From contig CAUYUJ010000388.1 in assembly GCA_963575745.1 (NCBI GenBank), forward strand, positions 1 to 64,000: 64,000 bases of DNA. Reading direction: 5' to 3'. Shown one piece after another: positions 10,481-21,300 of the stretch. Source of the stretch: Prorocentrum cordatum. Lineage: Eukaryota; Sar; Dinophyceae; Prorocentrales; Prorocentraceae. The translations under genes and the position numbers were made by a program. Position 1 is the stretch's first letter. Each line of letters begins with the position of its first letter. The notes under the pieces were generated by a model, which searched no databases, was not told the origin of the DNA, and was given only the letters and a program-made list of their open reading frames with translations.

Positions 10481-12720
10481 TTATTGCGCTGAAGATCTGC
10501 ACCGACTGGGACGACAGGTCCCGTTCACCCGAAGGCGTGCCATTCGAGGTAATTTGCCTGTTCATGTCGCATTGGAGTTCGTTTTTTTTTCCAACGACCG
10601 TAGGCCACAGGGTGCTCCAACATGAAAGCGTAATATGTGTTATGAAAGGTCTGGTGCACAGAGAGAGAGGAAACCGATATAACAAAGGGAGAGAGATAAC
10701 AAAAACAACAAGGAGTTGGAGGGACATGCTGGGAGCTATCATTGACAAGTGCGAGGGAAGAACAAGGTGGACCTGATGGGGTTGTTGCAGGAGGTCGCTA
10801 CCCACAGGTTTCCTCCCAGCCCTGAACGAGCGCATCGTTCACCGAGGGCTAGCGACGCACGGTGAACATGTGCAGCATTCCCATGATTTGCTGGGGATGC
10901 GACGTCAACGGAAGCAGCTACGAGCAAAGAGCAAGGGGGCCAGGCTTGGATTAGACGCGGCAGGGGAGGAGGAGGAAGAGCAGGTGGAGGAGGAGGAAGA
11001 GCTGAATATTGCAATGCTGCGGCGAAAGGTCGCCCACCTTGCGCACATGACTAAACGCGTTCAAGTTGAAAGTTGAACGCTTGCAGGATGCGTTGCGACA
11101 GCGTAAGGTTGTCGAGGTAAATGCATGGTCTCGACCAGCGGTGGGCAGCTCCGGGGGGGCTAGAGATCGCAACGACATTCACCTTTTCTGGGTCGAGAGT
11201 CACTGGAGAAGAATGGTTGCAGGTATGAAGTCTTCCAGGACGTGAAAGAATGATTGGAGGTCAGCGAGATTGATTGGGAGGAGCCTTGGGGGAGGAGGAA
11301 GAGGAACTGTTGCGTGCACGAGGGGAACCAGGGTGAGTACTTGGAGCGGGCGGAGGAGATGATCAGGGGGGGGGGAGGTACATACTTGAAAAAAGGCCCG
11401 TGAGCGCAGGATGTGTCCATCGGAGTCGGCACCTGTGAGAGTATGGTTGATGCTGTGCCGTCCTCGTGATCGCCCGTAAGTTCGTCAAGCCGGCTGGGGT
11501 TGGCAATATGAAAATGATGGTTTTGTCCCGCGGGCTTTCAGACGCTGCTGCAGCGTGGGTTTGGCAAGATCTGCGCGTCGGGTAGGGCCCCTTATGGGAT
11601 GGCACAGAAGTCAGGGGTGCTGCCCTTCGAAAGTAGTTGCCGAAGGCACCGCCAGCAAGCTAGTTATTCATGTATTAGATGTGCCCGGCAATGCTTCTTT
11701 TTCCGCGCCAGTCATTAAGCGCGGCCTTGATACTATCCCCGAAGACTGTGGGCATGGGTTCTGCACGGGGAGGAGCACGGAGGGGGCGATGCTAGGCCAG
11801 CAGCGCAGCGCGCATTGATTACGGGCGCGTGGGCTGCCATGTTGACTTTTAGGGTAAGGGCATGGCCTGCGTTTTTGCTTTTGTCCCCTGGGTTTTCTTA
11901 GATGACGCCGCCTCGGGGCTCTTGGGCCCCCGGGACCGAGTCTTTAGAACGCAGCGTGTCCAAATAGCGTGCGGCGGTGAGGACGAGGGTGGGTGATTTG
12001 ATGGGTTTCTTTACGCAGCGCACTCTTTCTGCCGAGCTCTTCGGCCTGCCACTGGCGAGTGGCAGGGGCTGCGTGCAGATCTTGGCCCGATGGCCGAAGC
12101 CTTGGTCACCGTGCGTCCCTGTCTGCATGATGTTAGTACGGGTCCGTCCTTAATCAAGTATGCCGAAGACACGGAGAAGCCGTTAATCGAAACTCTCTGG
12201 GTAAAAGACGGCGTGTTCTACGTCCCGCGGGAAGGCCAACGTCAAGTTGAACATGATGTATTGACGGTGGTGTGTTCGATCTTCGTCGTAAAACTATGCG
12301 TTCGAGCAGTTTGCGATTTCGACGTATTTCTAGCCGCGGGCGCAAGGCAATCGCATCGAAGCATAACAATGTGTTTTCTCCGGCTGGCGTTGGGTTTGGG
12401 GTTGGGCGCAGGGTGCTAGAGAAGCCAGGGCCCCCCGTGGGGGGGATTTTCTACGGGGCCACAGAAATGCTAGGGGGGCAGGTTCATTTCCGAGGTTCGT
12501 CGGCGGCTGAACTCACGAAGCGTCTTGGGGCAATCCGGAGAGTTCCATCGGGCTGGTAGGTTTTGGAAGAGCACGGAGTTCTTTGGCGATGGAGAAGCGT
12601 GCCTTCCTCGCTCGGTGAGCGAACGCCGATCGCTCGAACCTTGGGGCTTTTCTTGTCTCGGATTGAGACTTTCGCCGGCTGGATCCGGCACTGGTCGGAT
12701 ATGATCGGGTGCTCATGAGT
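10481..12720 (+). pseudogene. LINE reverse transcriptase region, decayed
   Basis: Downstream of the endonuclease remnant, scattered + strand pieces match a non-LTR reverse transcriptase in the expected order. HGFCTGRSTEGAMLG at about 11752 corresponds to the RT motif with GF..GRST. IKYAEDT at about 12153 may be the remnant of the catalytic Y-x-D-D (Asp changed to Glu). VHFRGSSAAELTKRLGAIRR at 12482-12541, then FWKST in another frame, resembles the thumb segment of RTE-like elements. Many frameshifts and stops separate them. 10,860-11,100 contains a charged, Glu-rich coiled-coil-like piece. The element is inactive and its exact ends are not visible. Confidence 0.5.
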
Positions 12721-13149
12721 GGGGGGGGGGGGCTTCTGACATCGCAGGCAGCCGTGCTAAATCTATGTCAAGTGATGAGGCTTTGGGGCCTTGGAAGCTC
12801 GTGCCCACGCGCCTGGAGCGCCAGGTTATTCGCGCGGGCGGGCTGCAGCAGTGCGCCGGGCGCCCGCGGGGCCTTGCGCGGGAAGTTACCGCATCATGTG
12901 ATCGCCCTTCCTTTGGGCAGCATGACGCTGTGGATCGAGGTTTGGGTAGAGTTGCCAGACATGCGATCCCGCGGGCCGTTCAGGCCTAGAGCGACTGCGT
13001 GGGCCTCTGCAGAGCTTACGAATGAGGTCAGATTATTGACGCCGTTCGAGTGTCCACGCGTTTTTTTCCCAGGGTCGCAATGCCGCTGCAGGTTTCGTCT
13101 CCCTGGGCCTCAATATCCGTGGGAAGGTCTTCCCGTCGGTTAGTATTGC

Positions 13150-14420
13150 CCCCCCTGTGCTTCAGGCTTCTGGGGCCCCTGGGGGGGGGGGTCCTCAGGT
13201 TCAACGAGTTGATGAATTTACGTATATATGTTCATTGTCTCGTGGGGATAGCATTTGCGGGCAGTTGCCTCCGTCTCGTCGGGGTCTTCCTGGGCGCGTT
13301 CGGCGCGGGCGCAGCGTGGGGCGCTTGTCCTCTCGAGCGGTTATCTTTAACCTGCGCCCCAACTGCTTTGAGGTATTCGCTAGCTGGACATTGGCGGTCA
13401 GGCATCTATCTGGGCCCATGGGCCTTGGGTCTTGTCTAAGGGGGGCATCATATGCATTGTCGGCGCCGGGGGTGCTTCATTCCATTTCCAGATGGGCGCC
13501 TTCGGCGAGGGTTTGGAGCTCGGGCCTCTCTCGCATGTCCGACAACATCTCCGTCGCAAGCTGGTTGTTTGGGACAGCGGAGCTCGTGAGTTCGTCACTC
13601 GTGCCAGAAACGATGGCGACGCCCGCATGGGCGGGCAAAAGGGCGGCGGCGGCGTCGGAGGAACCCGCGCACAAGAGGGCGGCCACGGTGTCTCAGGCGG
13701 CGGCGGGAGGAGGATATCGAGGTGACATCGGAAGCGGGCGCCAACCTCAGCGCGGAGGCCAGCGTCGTCATGACTCACAGAGTCCCATCGAGGCGGTGGG
13801 CCAGCTCGAGTCGGCGAATCCGGCGGACCGGCGCATGCTTCTGGGTGCGTTGTTCGTTTCAGTTTTGGTGCCGCTGGAGGTCGACGTCGTTCAGCCGTTG
13901 CTAGAGTCGGGCCAGCAGTGCAGCGCAGAGGCTCAGGCATGGGCCAGGGAGGGCAAGGTGGATCTGGGTCGTTCAGAAGACCCCCTGCTAAGCCCTCAAA
14001 GGCCACATCGCCTCGTGCTCTTCGGGGTGGCCTTTCATAGTCATGATTTCGAACATCGGGGAGGGCCAGAAAAGGGGCCCACATTTCAAGATTCTCATGG
14101 AATTCTGGGAAAAGCAAATGTCCATGGAGAAGGGGGGCTCGACCGCGGCAGAGCATGTCAAAGTGATGAACGTCAAGCGAGCGAAAAAGATCGAGGGCAA
14201 GCCAGAGGTAGTAAAAGTGCAGCTCATGGTAGAGCTCTCTGGCGGCGCCGACGTTCTAAACCTTCGAGAAGCACCTGGTGGAGGAAGGTGGCAAGCAATG
14301 ATGGGAGGGGCGCCGAGGGGGCCCCAGGAGCGCAAGGTGCAGACGTTCTGCGATCGTCGGAAGAAGCGGCCTTGATGATGAGTGCGAGGTTCAGGGAGCT
14401 CCACGGCTGAGGTGTGCTTG
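13150..14420 (+). pseudogene. Retroelement-derived open region, ORF1-like, uncertain
   Basis: A 417-aa + strand open frame (13157-14410) begins with VQRVDEFTYICSLSRGD, reminiscent of the F-x-YL segment after the RT domain in LINEs. It continues into an Ala/Lys-rich stretch (METMATPAWAGKR, about 13605) resembling the start of a retroelement ORF1. From about 14043 a different + frame (HFKILMEFWEKQMSMEKG) looks more protein-like, suggesting a frameshift. The pieces may belong to a second LINE insertion next to the first. I do not recognise a defined domain. Confidence 0.3.
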
Positions 14421-15045
14421 AAGTGCAGGGTAGGGATTTAACTTCGCGAATGTTTTCCGGCCGGTCTAATTCAAATCTTTCTGGCGACCCCCCCCCCAGT
14501 TCCCAGGGCTGCGCTGGTGCCAAGGTAGGGGGAAGGGGTGCAGCAGTGTGATAGCTAGGGGCGCGAGTCGAGGACCCCTAGTCGAGCACCGTCGCGAGCC
14601 TCGATGGGAGCGTAGGGGGCGCCAAGGTCTGGCATCAGGCCTCAATGCGGCACGCAGCCAGAGGCCGCGTGCCTCATCGAGGCATGCTGCTCGCCTCAGC
14701 CGCGCTGCCTCCTGCTTCAAGGGTCTGGGCTCTTACAGCGCTAGCTCTCCTGGCAGCTGCGCAGGAGCGTGTTCCAGCAGCTCCGTCAGTTCAGCTGGGG
14801 GAGTCTGATTAATTCTGCCTTGTCTGATGTTGCGCAGCTGGCAGTTGCGTGGGTCGTCGGTCGCCCCCAATGGCGTTGAGGTCTAAGGTCGTCCCCTCCC
14901 CGTCTCTTCGGCCCTCCTCTTCAGGTCTTGGTGACGTTTTATTGGGCGCACCGCCTGGTGCTGGGCGCGACCGCTTATGTTGCCATTGGGCCCTTTCCCA
15001 TCGCGGGGCGACCCATGTTTTTTGCGCGTTGAACAGCGTGGTTTT
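14421..15045. other. Unique intronic sequence, nothing recognised
   Basis: No recognised motif or obvious repeat. Confidence 0.35.
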
Positions 15046-15047
15046 TG

Positions 15048-15362
15048 TCCCCTACCTAGGCTCTGCCTAGAAGGGCTCTTACTTTATTAGCTTAAAGGGG
15101 CCGGGCAGTGGAGAACGCCCCGGGTGGTTCCCCCAGGATCCGCCCCGCGCTTCCCCCAGTGACGTCCCGTTAGCTTCGCGTCGCTTATCTCATCTTAGCT
15201 TAGCTTATTTCATGTTAACTTAGCTTAGCTTCGTCTTAGCTCAGTTGTATTCCCTACCTAGGCTCTGCCTAGAAGGGTTCTTACTTTATGAGCTTAAAGG
15301 GCTGGGCAGTATTCCTCGCCCCGGGCGGTTCCCCTGGCATCCGCCCCGCGGTTCCCCCAGTC
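15048..15362. repeat. Two ~112-bp direct repeats flanking a short TTAGCT block
   Basis: CCCTACCTAGGCTCTGCCTA followed by GAAGGG(C/T)TCTTACTTTAT, a GCTTAAAGGG block, GGGCAGT and CCCCAG occurs at 15048-15160 and again at 15250-15362. Between them, 15175-15245 is TTAGCT-type repeat. AGGTAGGG at 15872 could be an inverted echo of CCCTACCT. Confidence 0.75.
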
Positions 15363-15368
15363 CGTTGG

Positions 15369-15835
15369 AAGCTTTAGCTTTAGCTTTAGCTTTAGCTATA
15401 GCTTTTTAGCTTTAGCCTAGCTTCAGCTGAACTTTAGCTGAGCTTTAGCTTAGCTTGGACTTAGCTTTTACTTAGCTTTAGCTTATTAGCTTAGCTTTAG
15501 CTTAGCTTTAGCTTAGCTTTAGCTTCGCTGCAGCTTAGCTGTAGCTTAGCTGCAGCTTAGCTTTAGCGTAGCTTTATCTTAGCTTTAGCTTAGCTTTAGC
15601 TTAGTTTTATCTTAGCTTTAGCTTAGCTGCACCTTAGCTTTAGCTTTACCTTAATTTTAGCTTAGCTCCAGCTTAGCTTTAGCTCAGCTTCAACTTAGCT
15701 TTAGTTTAGCTGTCGCTTAGCGTTAGCTTAGCTTCAGCTTGGCGCTAGCTGTAGCTTAGCTTTAGCTTAGTTCTAGCGTAGTTTTAGCTTAGTTTTAGCT
15801 TAGCTTTCGCTTAGCTTTAGCTCAGCTTTACTGCT
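15369..15835. repeat. (TTAGCT)n-type tandem array
   Basis: About 465 bp of TTAGCT/TTTAGC units with 5-12 bp spacing variation. It is markedly less GC-rich than its surroundings and may be the simple-sequence tail of the retroelement upstream. Confidence 0.95.
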
Positions 15836-16211
15836 ATTACTAATGCTGGTTTCCTATGGGCTCCAACTCCTAGGTAGGGTCGCACTGGGATAATTGTTTA
15901 AAAAGGCGTGCTGTGCACATTTGTGCGTTTGTGTATTCGTCGCGAAATTGGGAGACAACCCTTCTGAGGCGCAGTGGAGTTTCGCACATTTTCACAGATA
16001 CGAGTCCCCATCATATGCATCAGCGCTACGGTGCCAGGGCGCTCGTCAAAATTGCTCGCTCTTCTTGCCACATCAGACGGGATCGCAGCATGCCTATTCT
16101 GTACATTGCCTCCCTCCCCTGTTCCCCTCTCCCCCTTCATCCTCCTCATCCCCCGTCTCTGTATAGCTCCTCCTCTTTCCTCACCCGCCCTCCTCCTTTC
16201 CCCTGCCACAG

Positions 16212-16329
16212 GAAATTCAAGGTGGACGGTATCACAAAGTGCCTCGAGTCCCATCGCTTCGAGTTCGATCGTGTCTTCCACGAAGACGTTTCCACCGACG
16301 ACGTCTTCCGTGTCGTTGCAGAGCCTCTG
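16212..16329 (+). CDS. Kinesin-13 motor domain, exon b (KVD finger and following helix)
   Basis: Reading from G16212 (third base of the split Arg codon), the frame gives KFKVDGITKCLESHRFEFDR, then VFHEDVSTDDVFRVVAEPL. This aligns without gaps to MCAK-type KLKVDLTKYLE..F.FD..F.E...N..VY...A.PL. The Lys-Val-Asp at 16219-16227 is the loop-2 KVD finger that defines kinesin-13 and contacts curved tubulin during depolymerisation, so the family assignment is firm. The acceptor is CCACAG ending at 16211. The donor is CTG followed by GTGCCC at 16330 (GT class), phase 0. The word GGTGCC spans the donor and recurs at the next acceptor. The exon is 118 bp between introns of about 9.5 and 6.2 kb. Confidence 0.92.
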
Positions 16330-16741
16330 GTGCCCTGCAATATCCGTGCGAGGAGGAGATGCGGAAGGAATTTGGTGAGGAGAGAAGCGAGACGAGAAAC
16401 AAGTGTAGAGCAGGAGGGATGTTTCGGGTGTAAGTGTCATCCAGACGCGAGGGGACTTCATTTTCTGCGCCTTGAATCCTCCCGCCGTTTTTTTGTCGCC
16501 TTCCCCATCTTCCGTTTTGTGCGGTGTGTTTGTTTGTGCCTCCCGTATGTTTTCGGCCCGATTTGGGGAGCCGTGTATGTGTGCGGGGGGGGGGGGGAGG
16601 CTTGAGCCTGAGGCTGCCACCACCATGCGTGAGGTGCTGCAAGCTCTGAACGCAGCTCCCCCCCCTCTCCATTTGTCCACGGCCGCCCTCCTCTTCCACT
16701 GCTCCTTCCCCCACTGTGTCAGTCGAGGCCCGCGTGTTGAG

Positions 16742-17012
16742 GCTGAGGAGGGAAAGGAAGAGGAGGAGGAGGAGGAGGAGGAGGAGGGGAGGAGGAGGAG
16801 GAGGAGGAGGGGAAGAAGGAGGAGGAGAGGAGGAGGAGGAGGGAGGAGGAGGAGGAGGGGGGGGGAGGGGGGGAGGAGGAGAAGGGAGGAGGATGCGGAG
16901 GATGAGGAGGAGCAGGAGGAGGAGGAGGAGGAGGAGGGGGGGGGAGGGGGGGAGGAGGAAAAGGAGGAAGATGAGGAGGATGAGGAGGAGCAGGAGGAGG
17001 AGGAGGAGGAGG
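16742..17012. repeat. (GGA)n purine tract
   Basis: About 270 bp of GGA with GGGG and GATGAG interruptions. Long overlapping open frames on both strands (up to 400 aa) run through this tract and the exon and are artefacts. Confidence 0.95.
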
Positions 17013-17292
17013 GGGCTGCTTTCGCTGGCTCTGGTCCTCGCGCCTCTGGAGCCGGCCGGGCCTCGAGCAGCGCGGCGCCCGGGAGCACGCCCCTCGCCAT
17101 CCGCTCGCGCTCCCAGTGTCGCCGGTGTCGTCCGGCCCTCGCGCCCCGCGCCGCTGCATCCCTTGCCTTGCTCTTGCCTCCTTGCCCTCCACCCCTTTCT
17201 AAAACGACTCGAAGATCGGGACAAAATCGGATCGGGGCAACTCGAAATCTCTGAGAATCGGCGGGTTCGGAGGATGTATTGGGCGCCGCGGC

Positions 17293-17345
17293 CGCTCCAG
17301 AGCGTTCCGGAACGCTCTGAGAGCGCTCCGGAACGCTCTGGAGCG
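17293..17345. other. 53-bp near-perfect palindrome
   Basis: The core AGAGCGTTCCGGAACGCTCT (17299-17318) is its own reverse complement. The whole block, from CGCTCC to GGAGCG, is nearly self-complementary and contains a second CCGGAACGCTCT. Similar shorter words (CCAGAGCGTTC, GAACGCTCTGA) occur at 38.9 and 40.95 kb inside the large segmental repeats. Confidence 0.8.
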
Positions 17346-17349
17346 ATTT

Positions 17350-17790
17350 ATCCCGATCCTAGCCTTGTTTTACTTTCACGAGAGGAAAAGATGCCACTAC
17401 CCCGCTGCTCGTCCTGGACGGCCATCATCCCTGCGGCCGGATTGTCTGGGGAACTCTGGTCAGTTCGAGTTTCGGGGGAGGTCTGGGGAGTAGCGGTATC
17501 GGTATTCATCTGTTCCCCCCCGTTGGCCGCGCGATCGTATGAGGTGGAGCTTCTGCTCGGGTTCGGCGGCTTCTCCTCCTCGTCACGTCCCTCGTTGCTG
17601 TCCCCCACGCGCCTGCACGCCGGCTTCTTGGCAGCGCTGCATTCCCGGGCTGTGCGCGGCTCCTTCTCGTCGTCATGTCGTCGGGCAGTGCCATGGGGGG
17701 TCGCCACTGGAAAGGTCACCAGTTCCTCTTGGAAAGCGAGGCTCCGGGATCGAAGCTAGAGGTTTTTGCAGGTTCGGGGTCGCTTTGGAA
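17350..17790. other. Unique sequence, nothing recognised
   Basis: Open in one + frame (within 16716-17759) but no recognised domain. Confidence 0.3.
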
Positions 17791-17798
17791 GGCTATGA

Positions 17799-17957
17799 GT
17801 AAGTCGGGCCTGTCCCTCTACAGGAGGGAAATTCAAAAAGCGTTCAAAAATGATATGAGGACGATTTGTTCACTATTTTTTAGTATGGTTGGATTGTTTT
17901 TTTGTATTTTTGCATGTTCCCCCAAAATCCCCTTGTAGGGGGACAGGCCCGACCCAA
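17799..17957. mobile_element. TIR-1 element, copy 2
   Basis: A 159-bp copy with terminal repeats AAGTCGGGCCTGTCCCTCTA and GGGGGACAGGCCCGAC. The flanks GGCTATGA (17791-17798) and GGCTATGG (17958-17965) match at 7 of 8 positions, consistent with an 8-bp target duplication. The left end reads GTAAGT and the right end ends in CCCAAG, so this copy also carries donor-like and acceptor-like ends. Confidence 0.8.
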
Positions 17958-18110
17958 GGCTATGGCGTGTTCTTGGGGGCCCACTTCCTGGAGCAAGTGG
18001 CGGTTCCTCGAGGAAGTGACGGCCCCCCTGGTGGCGGCTCCCTTTGGCATTGCCCCATGTCGTGCCTCTTCTGATGGGCCGATTTCCCACCACCACTACC
18101 ATACACATTG

Positions 18111-18246
18111 CTCATTCCTAGTTCTTCGAAAGTCCTTTGATTTTTGCGGGGCCAAGATCCTTTCATTTCTAAGTGTTTTATCCTGGGCCTCTTCCTGGCC
18201 ACTAGGGGACCAGGAATAATTAGAAACGAGCACAATTAGAAATGAG
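18111..18246. mobile_element. TIR-3 element, copy 1
   Basis: Starts CTCATTCCTAGTTCTTCG and ends AATTAGAAATGAGC, an inverted repeat. Internal inverted segments (TCTAAGTGTT...TATCCTGGGCC against CCAGGAATAATTAGAAA) are shared with copy 2 at 34.54-34.68 kb. The core GGGGCCAAGATCCTTT is shared too. Non-coding. Confidence 0.7.
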
Positions 18247-19600
18247 CATGATTAGAAATGAACGACGTGTAGGTATGACGGGGAGAAGGGATGGGGAGTT
18301 CCTCCTCCTCCTCCGCCTCCTCCTGCCTCTCCTACCTGTGGCAGTGGAGGTGGAAAGTCGGCCCATCATGTCCAAAGCCCTCCCCCACGTCGCCGGGACG
18401 TTTTCTCTAGCAGCGGGCCTCTCGCGGGGACGTCGCGATGTTCGGGGGCGGCCAGGAGGGGGGCGATGACGAGGGGTGGGTGGACACCAATGTCCAGGGC
18501 CAAGACGTCTCCTCTGGGTGTATGCCCCCCTCGTCTTCCCTCAAGACTTCCACTCAAGCCCCCCCCACTCGTCCGCACGTGCCTTGGGCCAGGACCTGCG
18601 AGCCCCCCTTGGAACCCGCTCGAAGGGGGGATGGGGGATGGGGGGAGGGGATCCGGATTTCGGGCGGACTGATCCGTTTCAATATGTTTTTAGGCGGCCA
18701 AGTGGGGGTGGTGCCGGTGGCCGTGTCTCCGGATGGCATCTCGAGGCACCGCGCAACGACGGCGCAGATGTGAAGCCTGGGGCGGGTCTGTGCCGCCGTT
18801 CATGTTGCGAGGTCCGACTGCATGCAAATTCATGCAGGCATCTTGGGCACCTCCCTTCGGGTTGTGTCGCCCAGACAGAACAGATATTTGGCCCCCCCCT
18901 GGGCCGCTCTCGTGCCTCGGGCTGTAGTTTGCGCCCCGCCCTCTCGGGCCCCCCATCTCGGATACCCCTGGGGTGTGCGAGCGCGCGCCAGGCCAACGTC
19001 TCTCTCCGCAGAATGGACGATCTTTCCCAGTTGGCTGAGTGCGATGCGCCCGCATCCCCCGTTGAGGGTGCTGCCTTCCTTTTCTCCTCCATCGCTATCG
19101 TTCCCTCATCTCTCTTTGGCTGCATGTTCTGCTCGTCTGGCTTGCAGACATGTGCCAGGTCTGGTGCAAACCGCTCGTTTCATTTCTGTTCACATCGCCG
19201 CTTTCTTTACCCGAGAGGACACGGCCTTTGCTCGAGCGTATTCGTTTTGCGCACGTTTGCAATTCGTGTTGTCGCGTCCCAGCCGCGCTGATCAGCAACG
19301 CTGCGGAGGGGGGGATTTGGGGTGCTCGCGTTAGGATCACTTTACAAGCATAACGACAAGTTGGCACCCCGATGGGGCATTTTACGACCAGCATTTGTTT
19401 TTCAGCCGTCGCCACGCTGGCCCAAATGTTGGGTTCATTTGTTTGCCCAATCCTCTGTCTGGATCGCTGTTCTAAATCATGACGCTCACGGGTAAGATAA
19501 CCTTAGATATTCGAAATCTGGCGGAGGTCTCGGCCAGGCGTATCTCACTTCGAGGCGGCCGCAAAGGCGCGCGAGAGGACAGATAATTAGAGCGCAGTGC
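18247..19600. other. Unique intronic sequence, nothing recognised
   Basis: Overlapping open frames on both strands, including 271 aa on + at 18476-19291, show no recognisable domain. A short CTC tract occurs at 18301-18330. Confidence 0.35.
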
Positions 19601-19654
19601 TGCAACCGCTCCGCGAGACAGCCCGTCAATGCGCGAACACCAGCTCAGCTCGTT

Positions 19655-20000
19655 ATGTTACCACCGCCAGCGCGTGCGCGATGTCGCTTTTCAGCGGGAT
19701 GGTTGAAGAGAAGGTGGAGCCAAACGTCATCAGCTGCAGCAGTGGGCTCGGCGCGTGCGAAAGAGATACGCGACGTCAGAGGGCACTGTCGCTGCTCCGT
19801 AAGATGCGGGAGGCGAAGCTGGAACCCGACGTCATCTCTCCTATACGGTCAGTATCGGCGCCTGCCAGAATGGCGGGCACCGGGACGCAGCTCAAGTGGC
19901 CAAGCTCGATCCCGGCGGGCCCCGGCGGGCTCCGACACGGTCGCGAGCGCGCAGCCGGCTCACCCTGCTCCAGCAATTGCGCTCAACCTCGCTGCACACT
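19655..20000 (+). pseudogene. Pentatricopeptide-repeat (PPR) fragment
   Basis: The + frame encodes MSLFSGMVEEKVEPNVIS, then ACERDTRRQRALSLLRKM and REAKLEPDVIS. These are consecutive 35-residue PPR motifs with the usual (V/L)EP(N/D)VISY...ACE spacing. PPR proteins bind organelle RNA, and long PPR families are abundant in dinoflagellates. The third repeat continues in another + frame after about 19850 (YRRLPEWRAPG in place of the usual GACQNGG), indicating a frameshift. I see only about two to three repeats and no start. It is probably a retrocopied or broken fragment inside kinesin intron 2. Confidence 0.7.
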
Positions 20001-20425
20001 GCAGCGGTAGTGGGTGGGGGGTGAGTAGCTCGAGGCTGTGGCAGACTGCGCGGCCATCGCCGTGGCCGTGGGAAGCGCAAGCCTCCCCCCACGCCCGGTG
20101 GAGCCCCCATGGCGGCCACCAGTCCGTCGCTTGGGAACCCTACGCCTGAGTGTCGCAGGCGAGAGTCGCCGTCGCTTGACTGGCGGCCACACGGATGGGG
20201 GAAGGAGGCCCGTGCACTTGCCCACCCCTGGCGAGCGTGGCCGTGACCTGCCGCGCCTGACGCGCCGCGGCTGCTGCCCTGCGCTCTCACCGCCTCGCTG
20301 CCGCCACCGAGTCTTCCACTGCCACCAGTGCCTCCGCCAGTCTTGCCTCCCCCCCCCCCCGGGGCGCAGGCTCAGAAGGGGCACAGTTACCACGCCCCGG
20401 GGGGGGTCTGCGAGCCTCTTATCCT
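20001..20425. other. GC-rich sequence after the PPR fragment, unassigned
   Basis: Arg/Pro-rich open frames on both strands. No recognised domain; could be the degraded continuation of the PPR fragment. Confidence 0.3.
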
Positions 20426-20429
20426 CTTA

Positions 20430-21300
20430 TCTTCGTTACATATAAGGAGGTTGTGTGGGGGGGGAGGGGGGAACCATCATCTGACTCAATCGATCTTACG
20501 ATCGATCTCACTCGACGGGACACCAGAGGACACCACGGGACACCACGGGACACCAATGGACTGTTGTCGATCTCACTATCGATCTCACGATCGATCTCAC
20601 TCAACGAGACACCACGGGACACCACGGGCCACAACGGGACAACGCGGGATACCTCTCGATCTCACGATCGATCTCACTATCGATCTCACTATCGACTTCA
20701 CTCAACGAGACACCATAGGACACCGCGGGACACAGTGGGACACCTCGGGACACCACATCGATCGCATTATCGATCTCACTACCGATCTCACTCAACGGGA
20801 CACCACGGGACACCACGGGACATTTGTCGATCTCACTATCGATCTCACGATCGATCTCACTCAACAGGACACCACGGGACACCGCGGGGCACCACATGGA
20901 TCTAACTATCGACCTCACTATCGATCTCACGATCGATCTGACTATCGATCTCACTATCGATCTCACTCAAGGGGACACCACAGGACACCGCGGGACACCG
21001 CGAGCCACCGCCGGACGGACGGACGGGGGAGAATCATTTGTCTTGACTTCGCCCTAGCAACGGCGGACACCACGGGACACTACGGGACACCGCGGGACAT
21101 TGCGAGCAACCGCGGGACGGACGGACGGGGGAGAATCATGTGTCGTGACTTCGCCCTAGCAACGGCGGGTTCATTCCTCTCGCGCGCCCACGCAGCTTCG
21201 CCTCGCCCGCATGTACGACACGAACGAAACGAAACGATTTCCCGGTTGGGGGTCTTCGTTCCACTGCGATCTCACCCCCAACCTCCGATACCTTTTCCCC
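20430..21300. repeat. Composite minisatellite element, copy B
   Basis: Same architecture as 0.63-1.7 kb. The head contains ATAAGGAGGT then a G run. The 12-bp CGATCTCACTAT units alternate with GGGACACCAC units up to about 21160. The tail contains CACGCAGCTTCGCCTCGCCC, GATTTCCCGGT and CGATCTCACCCCC. In this copy the two unit types are interleaved, whereas copy A has them as separate blocks. The 579-aa + open frame (20328-22067) crossing it is a repeat artefact. Confidence 0.85.

Larger units (their letters stand above)
6736..16211 (+). other. Kinesin-13 intron 1 (~9.5 kb)
   Basis: Inferred from collinearity of the exons either side. It contains a TTATCC hexamer array, a TIR element with 8-bp target duplications, tandem duplications, a CTC tract, a decayed LINE and a TTAGCT array. 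The junction has the tetranucleotide AGGA at both ends. The 5' boundary is GA (or GT three bases later) and the 3' boundary is CCACAG. Confidence 0.7.
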
